This document shows, piece by piece, positions 23,264-37,000 of a DNA stretch of 64,000 nt. A program made the translations under genes and the position numbers. Origin of the DNA: Crambe crambe. Lineage: Eukaryota; Porifera; Demospongiae; Poecilosclerida; Crambeidae. Every line of letters begins with the position of its first letter. Position 1 is the first letter of the stretch. The notes beneath the pieces were generated by a model. It saw only the letters and a program-made list of their open reading frames with translations, had not been told where the DNA came from and did not search any database. The DNA lies in NCBI GenBank assembly GCA_963924555.1, contig OZ004596.1, positions 1 to 64,000 of the forward strand, given 5' to 3'.

Positions 23264-24998
23264 AGCTGCATGTAGGAAGCTGTTAGCTAATGTGTTGCCT
23301 CAATATGCTTACTTGAGCCTAGCGTGGCCAACAATCCACCTAGATAAGCCTAGCGCTTACATTCTTTGAAATAAAACAAGCTAGTCTACCATCGATCTTG
23401 TTGTACACACAGTACAGGTGTTAGCAGTTTACTGCTATTTGTGTAACCCTTGTTTTCAAACATGAGAAAAACATCCTTCAGCAGGGCAGCTGCATGTAGG
23501 AAGCTGTTAACATGAACCTGCAATACTTGCCACTTAGATAAGCCTAGCGCCTAGCACCTACAATTAACTTTGAAAAAACTTTGTAGGAATAAATCAACCA
23601 AACATCGTTACTATGGCTATTAATTGTCTGCAATTAATTATGGATTAATTACAGAACTAAATACAGGGTGTGAAGTAGGACAAGCACGTCTCCTTTGGGG
23701 AACCCATAACTGATCCTGAATAGGGATCCTAGCCCCTATGTCACCCGTTATAATTTGGAACGTCATTTGTGCTTTGCTGTCGGAGTTATAGAGGTGGCAG
23801 GCAGCTGCATGCAAGTACGCATGTCTAGTGCCTAAGATCCTACAAAGAGATGTAGAAATCAATCTGAGCAATTACTATATGTAGCAAGGGGCATTTTGGT
23901 AGATATATATTGCTCTTGCCCAGATTTTTTTAAAGCATTGATAGGCATTTCGGCTGAGCATGATAGGGCAGGGGTTCTGGCATTATATACATATTGGCAT
24001 AAATGTAGACCCACAGACTGTTGCTGCAATAAGAATGATTATATTAAAATTGACATAGTGACATAGTTACATAGCTGGCTATGCAAGATGGTAGTTGCTG
24101 TTCTAAACTTGACTACATCTCATGTTGTTGGCTAATCACAGAAATGGCATAGTAGAGTGAAGGTCAGCACACTAGCAACCTCAACAGCTAGTCAACGGGT
24201 GGTTGACTGTTCCCTTGAGGTCAACCGCACTGAGATAGTGTTGATGAGCTGTATGATGATTGCTAGAACTAGCTTTGACCTCAACAGCTATTCGACAGGT
24301 GGTTGACTGTTCCCATGATGTCAACGTAGTGTCGATGCTGTTGATGAGACGGTGCTTTGACTAGAAGCCTCAGTGATAACCGACCAGTGTGCCACTCTGA
24401 TGGTTGTATCCGATGGCCACATGAATATCGAAATCCTTTAATGTGGCACCTTTTTCACTGGCTGGCGGGAATAATTCTTTGACAAATCTGTGTAAAATTG
24501 AAATTTGTAGTAACCACCTTAAAGAATTAAATTGGTGTGTGTGGGTCAGTGTGTTCCGGGGCTATGTCACCCATTGCTTGAGCTAGGTAACCTGCAGGTG
24601 GAGCAAACCCACCAGCACGGATCCCAAGCCACACCACATGGGATGTCCAACGAGTAGACATGTTATGAATAATTACCATCTTGCCTACGATATCATGTTG
24701 TTGGCTAAATGGCCGGCCATCTTAGGCATCGTACAGTGAAGGTCAGCACACTAGCTTCTACAGCTTGTTTCATTACCTTTGCAACTGAGAAAGCCAGATC
24801 ACCCAAGCCACAGTTTACACTAATCCATTATTCCACTACTCCATCAAAGTACCAGTACAATAGTTCCAATATAAACTGAGGTTTAGTGTGCTCTAGGCTT
24901 GTTGCAAAGGTGCCTAAACAAGCTGTAACCTATATAGTTTGGTTGACTGTTGCCATGAGGGTGCAACATTCTTGAGGCTAGTTGTAGATAGTTCTAGA

Positions 24999-25035
24999 AG
25001 CCCCTAGGGCTAGGGGCTAGGGCTTAGCCCTAGGT
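24999..25035. repeat. Degenerate interstitial telomere motifs in both orientations
   Basis: Reads cccctagggctaggggctag then ggcttagccctagg: CTAGGG-type units running into an inverted CCCTAG-type unit. It resembles a decayed head-to-head telomere junction, but it is short enough that local mutation cannot be excluded. A further short copy, cctagccctagccctg, lies at about 25,962. Confidence 0.55.
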
Positions 25036-28000
25036 AATCAATTGATAACTGACCAGTGTTTTGAGACCAGACAACTAAAGCAGCTGCTTCTAGAAAACCA
25101 TGTGGATAGTAAACTTTCCTCTCTAGAAGGTTACATTTTCTATGCCAGTATACTTGGTTTGAAATGTGAATAAACGAGTCTTAATCTGGGAACAGGCAAA
25201 CTGACACATAGTTCAGAGAAGGGAGGGGGCTTGGCCACTTTAGTGGACTGAAAGGCAAATAAAAACCAACTTTACTCTCTGGGGTTAATGTTATCTTAGA
25301 CTAACACCTGGCTCGGGTAAAAGGTATCTCGTAATTGTCTTAGAAAGCAATATGGGTATATAGCCAATAGCATGTCACTCCCCAAAGGGTGTTCAATGCC
25401 ACTCTGATGGGGTCCATTGTATTTGAATAGCCACGTGAATATCGAAATCCCATTCAAGCACTTTTTGAATTTTAATACACCTCGTGGGTGAAGTAGTTTG
25501 GTAATTATGGGTGTGATTATTGAGATTCAGGATGAGATTGTTAAACTTGAGCTCTACATTTGGACTGACCTGTGGGGCATCATTATAATTGTGAGCTAGA
25601 GCGAAAATGGAATTAATGTGGGCTTGAGCTAGGTAACCTGCAGGTGGAGCAAACCCACCAGCATGGATCCCAACAAGTTCTTACTATATCTGTGTTGTTG
25701 GCTAATCACAGAAATCGTCCTGGCAGTGAATGTCAGCACACTAGGACCTCAACAGCTCGTCAACAGGTGGTTGACTGTTCCCATGAGGTCAACATAGTGT
25801 TGATGCTGTTGATAAGACAGTGCTTTGACTAGAAGCCGCAGGGTTGGTATGGAAATATGACTGATATCCCTTTAGTGGCAAATGAAAACCACCTCTATGG
25901 CACTTTACTCTGTGGGGTTAATGCTTAGAACAACACCTGGCTGTACCGTGGCATGCAGTGCCTAGCCCTAGCCCTGATTCTGATTCGTAATCCTCTTAGA
26001 TGCAATATGGGTAGCCAATAGCATATCATCTGGGCCCATTGTATTTTAATAGCCACATGAATATCGAAATCCTTTAATGTGGCTAATAATTCTTTGATGT
26101 GAATTTTGATACACCTCGTGGTGAAGTAGTTTTTATCGTGCTTTACATTTGGCCGACCGACTTGCAGACGAGAGGTGACCTGTGGTAACCACTATCCGGC
26201 CTTTCTGCAGAGCATAAAATCAGTGAAATAACGTGGCCTGAACCCATGTCACCCATTAATAATTATTGACCAGCATGGATGGAATATCGGTGACACGATG
26301 GCCATGTTATTTTGATAAAGTTCTTGCCCATGTGTGCATAATTGGTGGTGGTAAATATTATTGCTGCTTTTCTTTAAAAAGTAATTTATGCTACATTTGA
26401 GCCACAGAAGGAGTTTTATATGTAAGTGGCAGGCAGCTGATGCTTCCCTCAAAGTACTTGTATTAAGCCTTGAGCCTGCTGCCCAAAAGGCTGTAGAAAC
26501 TGATAGTTGATTTGTGCCTTGCCGTTGAGTTAAATACTTACCACAAAGCACTTGGATATGTCTAGTGCCTACAGCATGCTAGCATATTAAAATATATATA
26601 ATAGGCGTCGTTAATTTTTGGTGATTTTTGCTCGTTAATCTTTATGCCTCAGCCAGTAAGGTCACATGGACCAATCAGATTCATGCTGACATCATTGCCT
26701 GCAAATCTGATTGGTCCAGTGGCTAGTATATATAGTGTATATCTGTGCTCTAACGTTATGGCCTGACCTTTGACCTGACCTTTGTTGGATCAATCACTGC
26801 TCTCCTTTACCAGCACCCAGCTCCCTACCTCTACCGCGTCTCCTTCGGGGAACCCATAGTTGGGAAGATTGCAAGGACGATTGTTAGTCTTACTCTTATA
26901 TTTGGACAACAGACTTGCAGGTAAGACGTGGTGTAATGGAATGCCAAGTTGGACCTTGTAAACTAGTGGCACAGGTGGGGGATCACATACAGTATTTCAC
27001 GATATGTAGCAGCCTATCCTACCTTTAATTTGGGCCTGACCTTTGACCCTCACTGTTGCCATGTAGTAAATTTATCCCGCCAGCTTAAGGACTGAACAGC
27101 TTGGTTTGAACTGGGGTGCTGCCAGCTACTATGATTGATGTTATTTTTAAGGATTGTATCGATGATAGATTTCATGGGCCACATAATTATTAATTAGTGC
27201 TGTCCAGTGGTACGAGTGGTGCCACGAGATTCTGTACTACCGTGCCTGCTTAGCTGTGCCAAGTATGTAGGAGTGGGTCGAGGTTAGAATCTCAAATCAG
27301 TCAAATCACAGATCGATACTTTAGAGAATTACTGTGACGGTAATCTCTTCTTTGATTTTGAATCTCGTTTCCGCTAAATTGGCAGTGACAGCATTGGCAG
27401 ACACGTCTGCATCTGGAAATACTTTGCTTAAAAAATTGAAACGAGGCAAAGAAATGGGTTCTCGGTCACTTTAGATACAAATTTGTTGCTATAGTCAGCC
27501 GTGGACAGGTAAGGCTAACCGACAGACTTGGTGGGGACTGGATATATAGAGACCAGGTCTCTGACTGCCAGTCTTCTCTCGGTTACCGGCTATGCTATGA
27601 GTAGTTTGTAGAACAATTGTCTTGCATCAGGTGGTGGCCTCAAAGTAATGAAATGTTTTCAAAGCCTTATTGTTCTTAGCCACTAGCTATTCTATCTCTG
27701 ACAAAACTACTGTATAGTGCTACTACTTTATGCAACAGTACAGAAGGTGGTACTAATGACGAGACTAAGGTTGGACCATTAGAAATGGAAATATCAGCTA
27801 TGACTATAGCAATCTTACCCATGTAGCTGGTTCAAGCTAATCACATATCGAACCCATTGACTGATCCTTCAGCTTCATGTCCGATGCCTGACTTAATGCC
27901 TAGATTCACTTTCGAAATCAGTCAATTTTTTTTTCTTCCATTTTTTCGGAATTTACCAAATGTATCTATAGTAGCATGGTAATAACCCCTTAATGACAAA

Positions 28001-28836
28001 AATCTCGTAGGGATGTACTAGTATATTGAAATCCCCCTGATGGTTTTCGAGATATGGTGACTTGACGAGTATTTCGCATGTGTTGTGGGGATATACTAGT
28101 TCAGCGAGTGAGCTGACTCTCAAAAATATATATATCGTGCTGCTTTTCTTTACTAAATGTTCCAGCAAACTAAGGATTAAGACCCGAGAGGGATGCCACC
28201 CAGCCACATCATGTCCTAATTATTACACCCGCCCATGCAAATACAATAAGACTTTGATCTGTAAGGAATGTGTATTCAATTTACCTTTGTTGTTAACAAT
28301 TTGTCATCATTGGCCTATACGAGTCCTACTCGCTGCATGGACTGCATCTGTCCCCTGCCAACTGTCATAGATTATACATATCGCTGGCTACTCCTTGTAG
28401 CGATGTAGGATTTATGTCGATTCTCATGCAGCGATGTAGGGTTTGTGTCGATACTATGACAGTTACAGAGTACAAATGCAGTACCCTACCTTGTTTCTGT
28501 ACTTTTATTGTTTTCTACGTATGTTATGTATGCAAGGAATAACAGATATCGTATGCAAAGAATAATTGATATTTTATGTATTCCAACAGACTTGCAAACT
28601 GAGAAGATGGGGGATCAGCCAATGCACCTGATTGCTGCTGATGCCTAATTGGCCTTGCCAATTAGGTACCAGAAGAGTCAGGTTCGCTCTCTCCACTCTA
28701 ATAATGTCAGTAATGATACGAGGTAAATTACTTTCAGCACACTAATTGCCAATTAATTTGCGTTTCTTTTTTTACCAAACAGTTGAAGACACAGAAGAGG
28801 TGGAGAATAGACCAGCTGACTAGTGGTGCTCGATGA

Positions 28837-28861
28837 TTTTTTTTTTTTTTTTTTTTTTTTT
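28837..28861. repeat. Poly-T tract, 25 bases
   Basis: A homopolymer run inside repeat DNA; a related region at about 51,500 lacks it. It may be the A-tail of a minus-strand retrotransposed fragment, but no retroelement sequence is recognisable next to it. Confidence 0.6.
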
Positions 28862-29620
28862 GGCCGAGGGCATCTAGAGATTACCCTTTGTCATTATCTC
28901 CCTCTGCATAGCTTCGACATCATCTGGTAAGACCCTATGAGTTATTATAGATGTTACTTTTGCAACTGCATCTTAATGGTCATAGCTGAATTTTATTCTC
29001 ATCACTGCCCCAGTCCATAGCGAAGCCACTTTAGTGGACTAATGAAAACCACCTCTATGGCACTTTACTCTCTTTTAATGCCTAGGGTTAATGTTATCCG
29101 AAACAGGCTTAGACTAACACCTGGCTGTACCGTGACACGTATATTCTCGTCACTATAGGCATATCACCTGACTCACACAGAGGGGATCCCTAAGGAAACC
29201 AAAGAGCTCAAGGTCAAAGGTTTAGTCAGGTATCCTTAGAAAGGTGTAGATGCAATATGGGTAGCCAATAGCACATCAATGAAATAAGTAACTGATTTTG
29301 TATAAAAATCAGCTATGGATCTACGACGTATTTAATAGATTTTTCAACTACGAGTCGTCTATCAATCGTGTATATATAGAATCACTGGTGTAGAGTCACA
29401 AGTGATTTCGAAATCATTGGCTGATTCAATAGATGAAAATTGATTGGAATCTGATTCCAATTCCACATTTTTATTAATGCACATGTGATGTCATTAAACT
29501 TTCATCAATGTAATGATACAGTCAATTTTTAATTGAATGTCTTTTACTTGTAATGATAGTTCTGTGCCGCTGAAGTAGGAGCTACAATGACGAGTCGTAA
29601 TTATGATACAGACAAGTGCC
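28862..29620. other. Repeat-bearing spacer
   Basis: Contains another copy of the cctctatggcactttactct block at about 29,012-29,165 and AT-rich unique sequence. No gene signal. Confidence 0.5.
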
Positions 29621-29639
29621 ATATATTATTATGAATCAA

Positions 29640-30575
29640 CTTACAATAACCAGGAGGAGGCCATTGTGTTTCGTCACTATCATAAGGAGCTAATTAATAA
29701 ACCAGCAGTCGTTATTACTATGCAATGTTGTATGAATCGACTTACAATAACCAGCCGGATGTGGATCACCACTGTCAAATAGCAGTGGTCTTTCTTGTAT
29801 ATTATTATGACATCTCTGTATTACCGATAATTGTAACCATTATTAATAATATGTACATGTAGCTACTACCTTAGCTGTTTCCCTTTTCTGGGCCTTTACT
29901 CTCCTTGCCTTCTTCGAAATCTCCACCCTTTTCTCCACGTCTTCATCACCGCTGCTAATTACACTCTCAATCGTGACCTAATCATCATAATAATTATAGA
30001 GTACCTAATAAACCTCACCTTAGGTATTCCTTTTCGGATCCTTTTAACTTCATCCTTATTCTTCACATTTACCGTCCCTTCATTCATCCCTTGCCATCTA
30101 CATATTGTGATATTGTGTAATTGCTATGATGAGAATTAGAGCTGCAACGTACATATGTAATCCTGCTGGCCTTGACTGACTTCTTCCTCTTCCTCTTTTT
30201 TTCATCAGACCTGGCCACAGGAGAGTCGTGATTAGGCCTGTGAAATTTCGAGAGACCACGAGTCAGTGCAGAATGTACGAGTGTGAAATGTATGTTACTA
30301 CTGTGAAATATACAAGCATTTCCAGTGACAATTGATCAAAGTGAAGAGAAAATAATCACCACATGCTGAATGACGAAAAAAAAAAAAAAAAAGTCTGCAG
30401 ATGATGATGAACATCTTACTATGTAGCTAAATTCGCCTCTTCCAAAAGCTCCATCAGGTTGCCATGGCTACGAGAATGTCTCTGGGTCATCGATTTTCTG
30501 AATTTCTTTCTAGCACGTACTCGATTAGCAATCGTCTCTGTTCCAGACTGGTTGTTGGCAATGTCTTCATTTTTA
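29640..30575 (-). pseudogene. Possible minus-strand exons of a basic (Lys/Arg-rich) protein
   Basis: Several minus-strand blocks between splice-like signals read as charged protein. About 30,425-30,570 reads NQSGTETIANRVRARKKF and continues to HGNLMELLEEANL. About 30,165-30,225 reads DSPVARSDEKKRKRKKSVK, which looks like a nuclear localisation signal. About 30,025-30,105 (NEGTVNVKNKDEVKRIRKG) joins in phase with about 29,865-29,978 (VTIESVISSGDEDVEKRVEI). Two small related exons at 29,755-29,790 and 29,645-29,690 read FDSGDPHPAGY and DSDETQWPPPGY. Not all junction phases agree, so the gene may be degraded or my exon edges wrong. No family recognised. Confidence 0.35.
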
Positions 30576-30784
30576 CAGGATTAGTATGTGAATATTTCTG
30601 TACGAGAGGGAAGGTTTAATTTAGATGCTAGAAGGGTTACTAAATCTACTAAAGTGCAACCTTTCTTAAAATGCTTTACAGTGAATATGACAGTGGTATA
30701 TAAGAGACGATAAAGATACACTGAGGGAAGCCAGAGTCGGTTATGTTTGGAATTGCTGAACACTTGCCGCATGGGCATAAATAA

Positions 30785-31250
30785 CGAGGATGCCCTATAC
30801 ACCTAGCAATCCGAATAACGGACAACTAGCCCTCAAAATACCATCACATGTACACCCCATTTAGGATAACCACACCCTCTGGCGGCCTTAGCCAAACCCT
30901 CACAGATATATGCTGGTTCTAGGTCCGAAAAACAAACAACAAGAGGCCCCATACACCTAGCAATCCGAATAAAGGACAACTAGAGGCCCTATACACCTAG
31001 CAATCCGAATAACAGGCAACTAGCTCTCAGAATAACCACACCCTCTGGCGGCCTTAGCCAAACCCTCACAGATATATGCTGGTTCTAGGTCCGAAAAAAC
31101 AACGACGAGAGGCCCCATACACCTAGAAATCCGAATAAAGGACAACTAGAGGCCCTATACACCTAGCAATCCGAATAACAGACAACTAGCCCTCAAAATA
31201 CCATCACAATGCTCCTCCCACCCCCACCCCCGCACGAAACCCTGACTATA
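30785..31250. repeat. Tandem repeat block, about 165-bp unit
   Basis: cctatacacctagcaatccg, accctctggcggccttagcc and gatatatgctggttctaggt recur in order two to three times. The same family is present in reverse at 13,125-13,370. The block begins right where the SLC44-like gene would be expected to continue. Confidence 0.85.
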
Positions 31251-31325
31251 ATCCTTCTCCCTCCCTCCTTTCCTACTTTCTTTTAAGTGGTACTATGAAA
31301 CAGATCAACGATTCTATTTGCTTAC

Positions 31326-33070
31326 AATATGGCTCTGCCAAAGGATCGTATGAGAGCAAAGAAGGGAACATCTCTAGGCTTTCTGAAAGCCCAATACCAC
31401 GAAGCAAAGGCTCCAGCCAAAGTCACTTCACCCAAGGCAAGAACAAAGTTGGCCAGCCACAACATACCAAAAATTGTAGATTTGAATCCCCAGATGGAAG
31501 CTGTAAACCAATAAAAAATCATAGGTGAGATGGCCAAGTCAAATAACTTACTTTGAGGTAACAAATTGATACTATATTCACCGTTTGGATCATTGACAAA
31601 CTTTGTACCATTAAAAGTCTGCAAACAATAGAGTTGCTTAAAGGAGAAATATCATGTACTTAACGACCTATATATGAAACAAGCACATTCATCAATACAT
31701 GCTAGACACAAATCTAGGAAGGGCACACATACCGTAGGCATGCAAGGAGTTCCATTGGTGACCACCCCAAGGCCTGTAATATTACGATCACTCAGTGATG
31801 CTGATGCGTTCACGACGATGGCATAAGTACGCTCAGAGGCTGTCACAAGAAAACTGAGAAGTGGAGTCGAGAAAGTTCCAACAAGCCATAAATACACGTA
31901 CGTAATTACACATTAAGTACGTTATAAAGAGGATACACAGCAACAATGCCCCAGTAGACAAGAACAATAGCGATTAAAATCCATGTCACCAAAGGGTAAA
32001 AGACAGAGGTAGGAACACCACCTACAGCCCTGCAAAGTAAATAAGCACACACACAAAAAAAGTCAGATCACTGAACCCATACTGGCTACTTTACTAACTT
32101 GCTTGCTTCGTTGACGATGGCAATGGAGATAGCTATTTTTCTGCCCAAAAAGATGAGGATGACGATGATATATTAATAGTATCACAGTTGCTAGAATACC
32201 TGCACACAAAGAAATGATTACTAAAACACTGTCTATTCTTTAATAGTAGCATACGCAACAAGGGTTTCGTGCAAGATGGATGTACTTAGTAAACTGCCAT
32301 GAAATGCTCGAGCACGAGAGCAGGGTAGAAACTCTATGGTTGTATTATATGGACATCGCTGACCCAGGTGTACTCCCGATATCGAAACCGTGGGAGCTGG
32401 CTATCAATCGACTCCCTCGCAACAGAAGTGGAAGCACACGTGGTACGTGATATTTCTACCGTGTTAGTGTTATTTGCAAAACTGGTGAGAGTAGTGTTAA
32501 GGATGGCAAACCGAGATGCCAGCCCTTCGATATTCTGGAAACAGGAGAATTGGACGAAAGCAAATACCGATACTGCAGCCCTGGAAAGAAGTACAAAGAA
32601 TCAAATAAACCACATGTACGAATAAATATATCGTATAGGTGGAGTTAATAGGATAAAAATTAAGAAGTGGAAGTCTCCTTGGGTATTAGTACAATTATCG
32701 AGTTAGCTTACTTGCAGTGAGAAATGACAGAGCCGAGATGCTTCCCAACCATATAATTGGGCCAGCTATGCATCTCAACAGGACAATGTAAACAAATGAC
32801 AGCATCATAGCAACTCCAAGTCCACTGTAAACGAGGGCAAGGGTACATACGTCATTGAAGGATGCTACTGGAAAAGGATCGAGCTATAGATTGGTCACCA
32901 CCCTAGCCACACCTCATTGAGATCCAATTAATTCTATAAAAATCAGTAGTTAATTTATATCCCTACATACGTGAGCAATGCAGGCCAAACGACGACAAGG
33001 TCTCGATAGACATCCAATGAGAACTGGCGAAATGCTACCGGCAATCGTTGAGAACTGGAGTATACATGAG

Positions 33071-33102
<32 letters not shown>

Positions 33103-33140
33103 TTACATACCAATTATAAATTTCATTTCGACTGTATAGC
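31326..33140 (-). pseudogene. Choline-transporter-like (SLC44/CTL) gene, truncated and frame-broken
   Basis: Minus-strand exons with GT-AG borders are 33,111-33,140 (tentative), 32,971-33,054, 32,712-32,824, about 32,364-32,572, 32,099-32,199, 31,937-32,029, 31,733-31,853, 31,552-31,618 and 31,326-31,500. Diagnostic stretches are GLGVAMMLSFVYIVLLR, IFLGRKIAISIAIVNEAS, VFYPLVTWILIAIVLVYWG and the family signature GAFASWYWAFRKPRDVPFF with RSFGRAI. The family are multi-pass solute carriers at the plasma and organelle membranes, usually 600-750 aa. About 350 residues are visible. The N-terminal segment and the C-terminal membrane helices after RSFGRAI are missing; the downstream side runs into the 30.8-31.25 kb repeat. 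In the 32,099-32,199 exon the transmembrane reading needs a one-base frame change. A degraded subtelomeric copy is most likely, with the intact gene elsewhere. Confidence 0.72.
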
Positions 33141-33159
33141 CTAAGTTGGGGTTAAGCAA

Positions 33160-33421
33160 TCAGTACTGGTTGGCACAGATTTGCCCCATTGGACTAATAC
33201 TTGGTATTTTCTTTCACAACTCCCGAATACTTCCCTCCCACAGTCAATGTGCTAGGACTCGAGTATGAAGAGCAGAATGCCCTGTACATGACCTTGATGT
33301 ACATGTTACTCTCGGATAGGGGGTAAATGGTCATGCCACACCCCCAGGTCACCAGGTGAGAGGCCATGGCCAGCGTCTACTGTAGGGGGATATCTGCATC
33401 CAGGGATACTGCCTGCAGGCT

Positions 33422-33460
<39 letters not shown>

Positions 33461-34010
33461 GGAGTTCATACATCACTTGTACGCAGACTTATGCACCTTT
33501 TCATTGGAGAAACAGCTTGTATTAAGCGGTGCATGGCAGGACTGGACGTGGGAGGGAGGGAGATGAGAGAGTCCGTCCCTTCAAAGAGGAGGAGAGCAGA
33601 GTATGACCTGCATGGAGAGAAGACAGAGGGGATCAGGGTGGACCTCTACGCACAGCGGAGTGGCCACTGACCAGACACAAGGGTGAAAAGGGGTGGAGTC
33701 AGTATTTGATGACATGACTCCAGGGGCAATGAATGTGTTGACTTCTGACCAGGAATTGATGCGAACTTGAATGTGTTTTTCTCCTTGCTGAAGGCTGGAT
33801 GGGGGAAACCCAGGGGAAAACCCGGGGGTTCAGTAATCAATAAGCTAAGGGTACATAGTCCTAGGAAATGAAGTTATTACTATTACCTACACGAGATGGA
33901 ATTCATACTCTGTGCAAGGGAGCTTTCAGTTATGATGTAATCTGAGAGATTAAGTATATTAATCGTGTAACGGCCAAAGCATTTATCTCTTCCCAGGCAG
34001 GACTGGGAAT
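33160..34010. other. Spacer with possible coding remnants and a poly-G run
   Basis: Minus-strand sequence at 33,185-33,345 reads openly (MTIYPLSESNMYIKVMYRAF and STLTVGGKYSGVVKEN) and ends at a stop. 33,520-33,600 reads SYSALLLFEGTDSLISLPP after an acceptor-like cag. They may be exons of one lost gene, but I recognise no family and cannot join them. The rest holds nothing clear. Confidence 0.3.
33422..33457. repeat. Poly-G tract, 36 bases
   Basis: An uninterrupted G run on the plus strand. Length is likely unstable in both the cell and the assembly. A C-run of 26 lies 6 kb downstream. Confidence 0.9.
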
Positions 34011-34016
34011 GCCCTT

Positions 34017-37000
34017 ATGGCTCAGGATGCTGAAAGTCCTCATCTCATTGAAAATTTTGAAGTTGATGAATTTATTGATAGCATTGACCCCATTTTATGG
34101 AAAGCAGTGTGCATAATAACAAAATCATCATCCACAAAAGCAATTAAAAGGGATTCATCGCATGTTCGCAAAGTTCGAAGACTTTTTTGCACATGTACAC
34201 TTCTTTTTACCATAAAGAGTCAATGTTCCTTCCCACTCCACACTCTCATAGCAGATACTGTAGAGACTTGTGGAGGATCAAACAGATTAATGAGATTGTT
34301 AAACCGCTTCGGTGTGTGTGTTAGTCCAGAAACACATGCTAGGTACCTTCAGTATAGGAATCAGAAAAGAAAAAGTGAAGGACCCATGGCCGCATTCCCT
34401 AATAACACTTTCATGTTTGTGTCAGCAGATAACCTAGACTTTATTCATGGTTATGCAAGAGTTTATTGTGGAGAACAACAATCAAGTTGGCATGGGACCA
34501 CTATTCAAATTGTACACCCACAACCCCATAATCTCAGCAGTCCTACTGACATGAATGTAACTGTCTCAATGACAGACGTCACTAACTCAGAGAATGAGGT
34601 CTTTAACATATTACCTGATACCCTTTCAAAGAGGCCACACTTAACATTGTCTCCCAGAAAAACAACTCTAACCTGTTCTCCGTACCCTAAAAAAAAAAGG
34701 AGCTCAAGGACAGGTATGGAAGGTGGTCCAGGTGATGAAATGGACAGTTTACCCTCAATTGACAGAGTCTCCACTCTAAGGGAAGCATTAGAAAAGCCTA
34801 AAGTGAATATCACAGCTTTTCAACTAAAAAGTAATGAGAATAAAGCTCTCACAGAATTCAAAAAAATGAGCACCAATTATATGCTTTTAAAAGTTGCTAG
34901 CACAACTCATGAAAACACCTCACCACTTACTTTCCTTATCAAACCAAGTACCACAACCAGAGCAGTCAAATATCATTTTCTTCAAGGTCTTAGATCAGAG
35001 GTGGAAACACTCCTTAATGTCATCAATGATATGTTTGTAGAGTTTGTCCAATCTGGAAAGAAAAAATTTGTTTTATTGGAGGGTGACCAACCCACATACG
35101 AAAGGCTTCAGTCCATTAAGGCATTATATGGAAATGACCTATCCCGGATGGTTCCTTTTCCAGGAGACTGGCAAAAATTATCAAGAGGTTTTACTGAAGA
35201 TTTATTTGGATGCAGGTCTTAGAGACTTGGCCAAAGCTAGTGGATACCAGCCCAACTCAGTTGATTCTAACTTTAAAAGAACTCACCACTTTCTTTTAGA
35301 AGCATGGGAGTCCATCTACCGGTTTTTTCTCTCTCAATTTCTCTCAAAGAAAGCTCCACCAGATTTCTTAAGGTATAGTGCTGACTGGATAAATTCATTT
35401 CCTTCATCACAAAACCAAGAGAGCGCATTCAGGAATCTGAATGAAATGATAACAGATATAACAGAAAAATATAGCGGCTTCCAAGATCAGTTTTTGGGAC
35501 TAACTGATTTTGGTTGCAATTTGTCTTCGAGGATTGCTTTGCCTATGTACCATTGTATTTAGCTATACGAAGTGGCAACTGGGACCTAAGAATGGCAGCT
35601 ATCAAACAGATGGCAGCACTTTTTACAGCCTTTGATAGGCATAACTATCAAAAGCTAATCCCTCGACATCTACTTGACATGCTTACAATTCCTGAAGAGG
35701 TCCTTTCTAATCTGAAGCAAGGAGGCTTTTCAGTAAGTATCCTTGGAAGGCCTTGTCATTCTCTTGGAATAGATGAGGCACACGAGATGTGCATTAATCG
35801 GGAATGTAAGGAGTTCGTAACCAAACCATCAGCAGATTACATCAATCGAACTGCACTTTTCCTTCCTATTAGAGCAATGAAAAACATAGAAAATCAGCTC
35901 TTTCCAGAAAGGAAAAATACTAGCTTCAAACCAATTACAACAATACATGCTACAGATCCTGAAAGCAAGAAACTTGAAGGCAATGTCCATTGCCAACTAA
36001 AGAAGCTAGACTCAAGTTCTCTAGCAACAAACGACTCCACAGAACTCTGTCATCTATTCAATCAAAAAACACTATCTTCAGAATAAGTACATGATCTCAT
36101 GAACTTTAGGAGTACCTATCATATCCAAAACAGAACTTGATGTGGTGGTACGACTGAGCCCCTTTAGCTCATTGGAACACCGTCTGCTTGACATGCAAGC
36201 TCTCATCAAAGCATTCAGAAATGACCCAGATCTTGCTGTGGTGGATCAAGCCCTTTCTCCTTCTGTTATGCAAACATTATATATATGCACAGGTTGTGAT
36301 TTCATTTCCTTTTTTAATGGATTTGGAAAAGCCACCTTTATAGCCACACTATTTGAATATTCCCAATTCATTTGTGGAAATACAGAGCATGCTCCAGGGA
36401 TATTGACTAACAGTGACACACCAGGCTTTATGGCTTTCCTTAGACTAGTAGGATGTGCCTATTTTAGGAAACACAAAGCAGCATTTTTACCATCATTTCC
36501 CAACCCAACAACACTTTTCAACTCACTTGTGATAGACGATCAACCACATACTTCCCATCACAGCATATGGCTTGACACAATAAGGGAAAAAATATGGACA
36601 AGAATACAGTATGAAGATCAAATGATTCCTTCATACGATGCACTTCTGAGACACTGGAAGCGATCATGCTGGGTACGTTCTGTATGGAGTCAATCAACTT
36701 CAAATCATATCACATATCCACCATTAAACGATCATGGATGGAAACAGCCTGACCAAAACACGCTCTCCATCGAATGGGATAGTGAGAGTAATGTCTCCCA
36801 GATACGATCAAGGGTTGACTTCATTTGTAAGGGATGTGGTTGCAAAACTGGATGTCACACAGCCCGCTGTAAATGCAAGAAAAGACATCAATGTTGTGGT
36901 GTAGGATGCAAATGCAGTGGATGTACTAACCTGCCTTTACAGGCTACCAGCCATCCCTCGAACACTGATTTGGAGACAACTGACAGTGCTCAGAGGATGA

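Larger units (their letters stand above)
22966..28835. repeat. Mosaic of dispersed subtelomeric repeat fragments
   Basis: No gene is supported. The same phrases recur in different orders. Examples are aaaaccacctctatggcact (22,934; 25,885; 29,044; 50,470), ggttgttggctaatcacag relatives with agtcaacgggtggttgact hairpins (24,130-24,340; 25,690-25,800), gagctaggtaacctgcaggt (24,577; 25,627), tctccttcggggaaccc (22,045; 23,690; 26,838) and gcctgacctttgaccc (22,352; 27,035). A 127-bp satellite copy sits at 27,965-28,100. The arrangement looks like repeated non-homologous exchange among chromosome ends. Confidence 0.7.

Noticed and set aside
28837-28861. Retrotransposon A-tail
   Set aside because: No retroelement sequence or target duplication is recognisable beside the T run, so it is kept only as a homopolymer.
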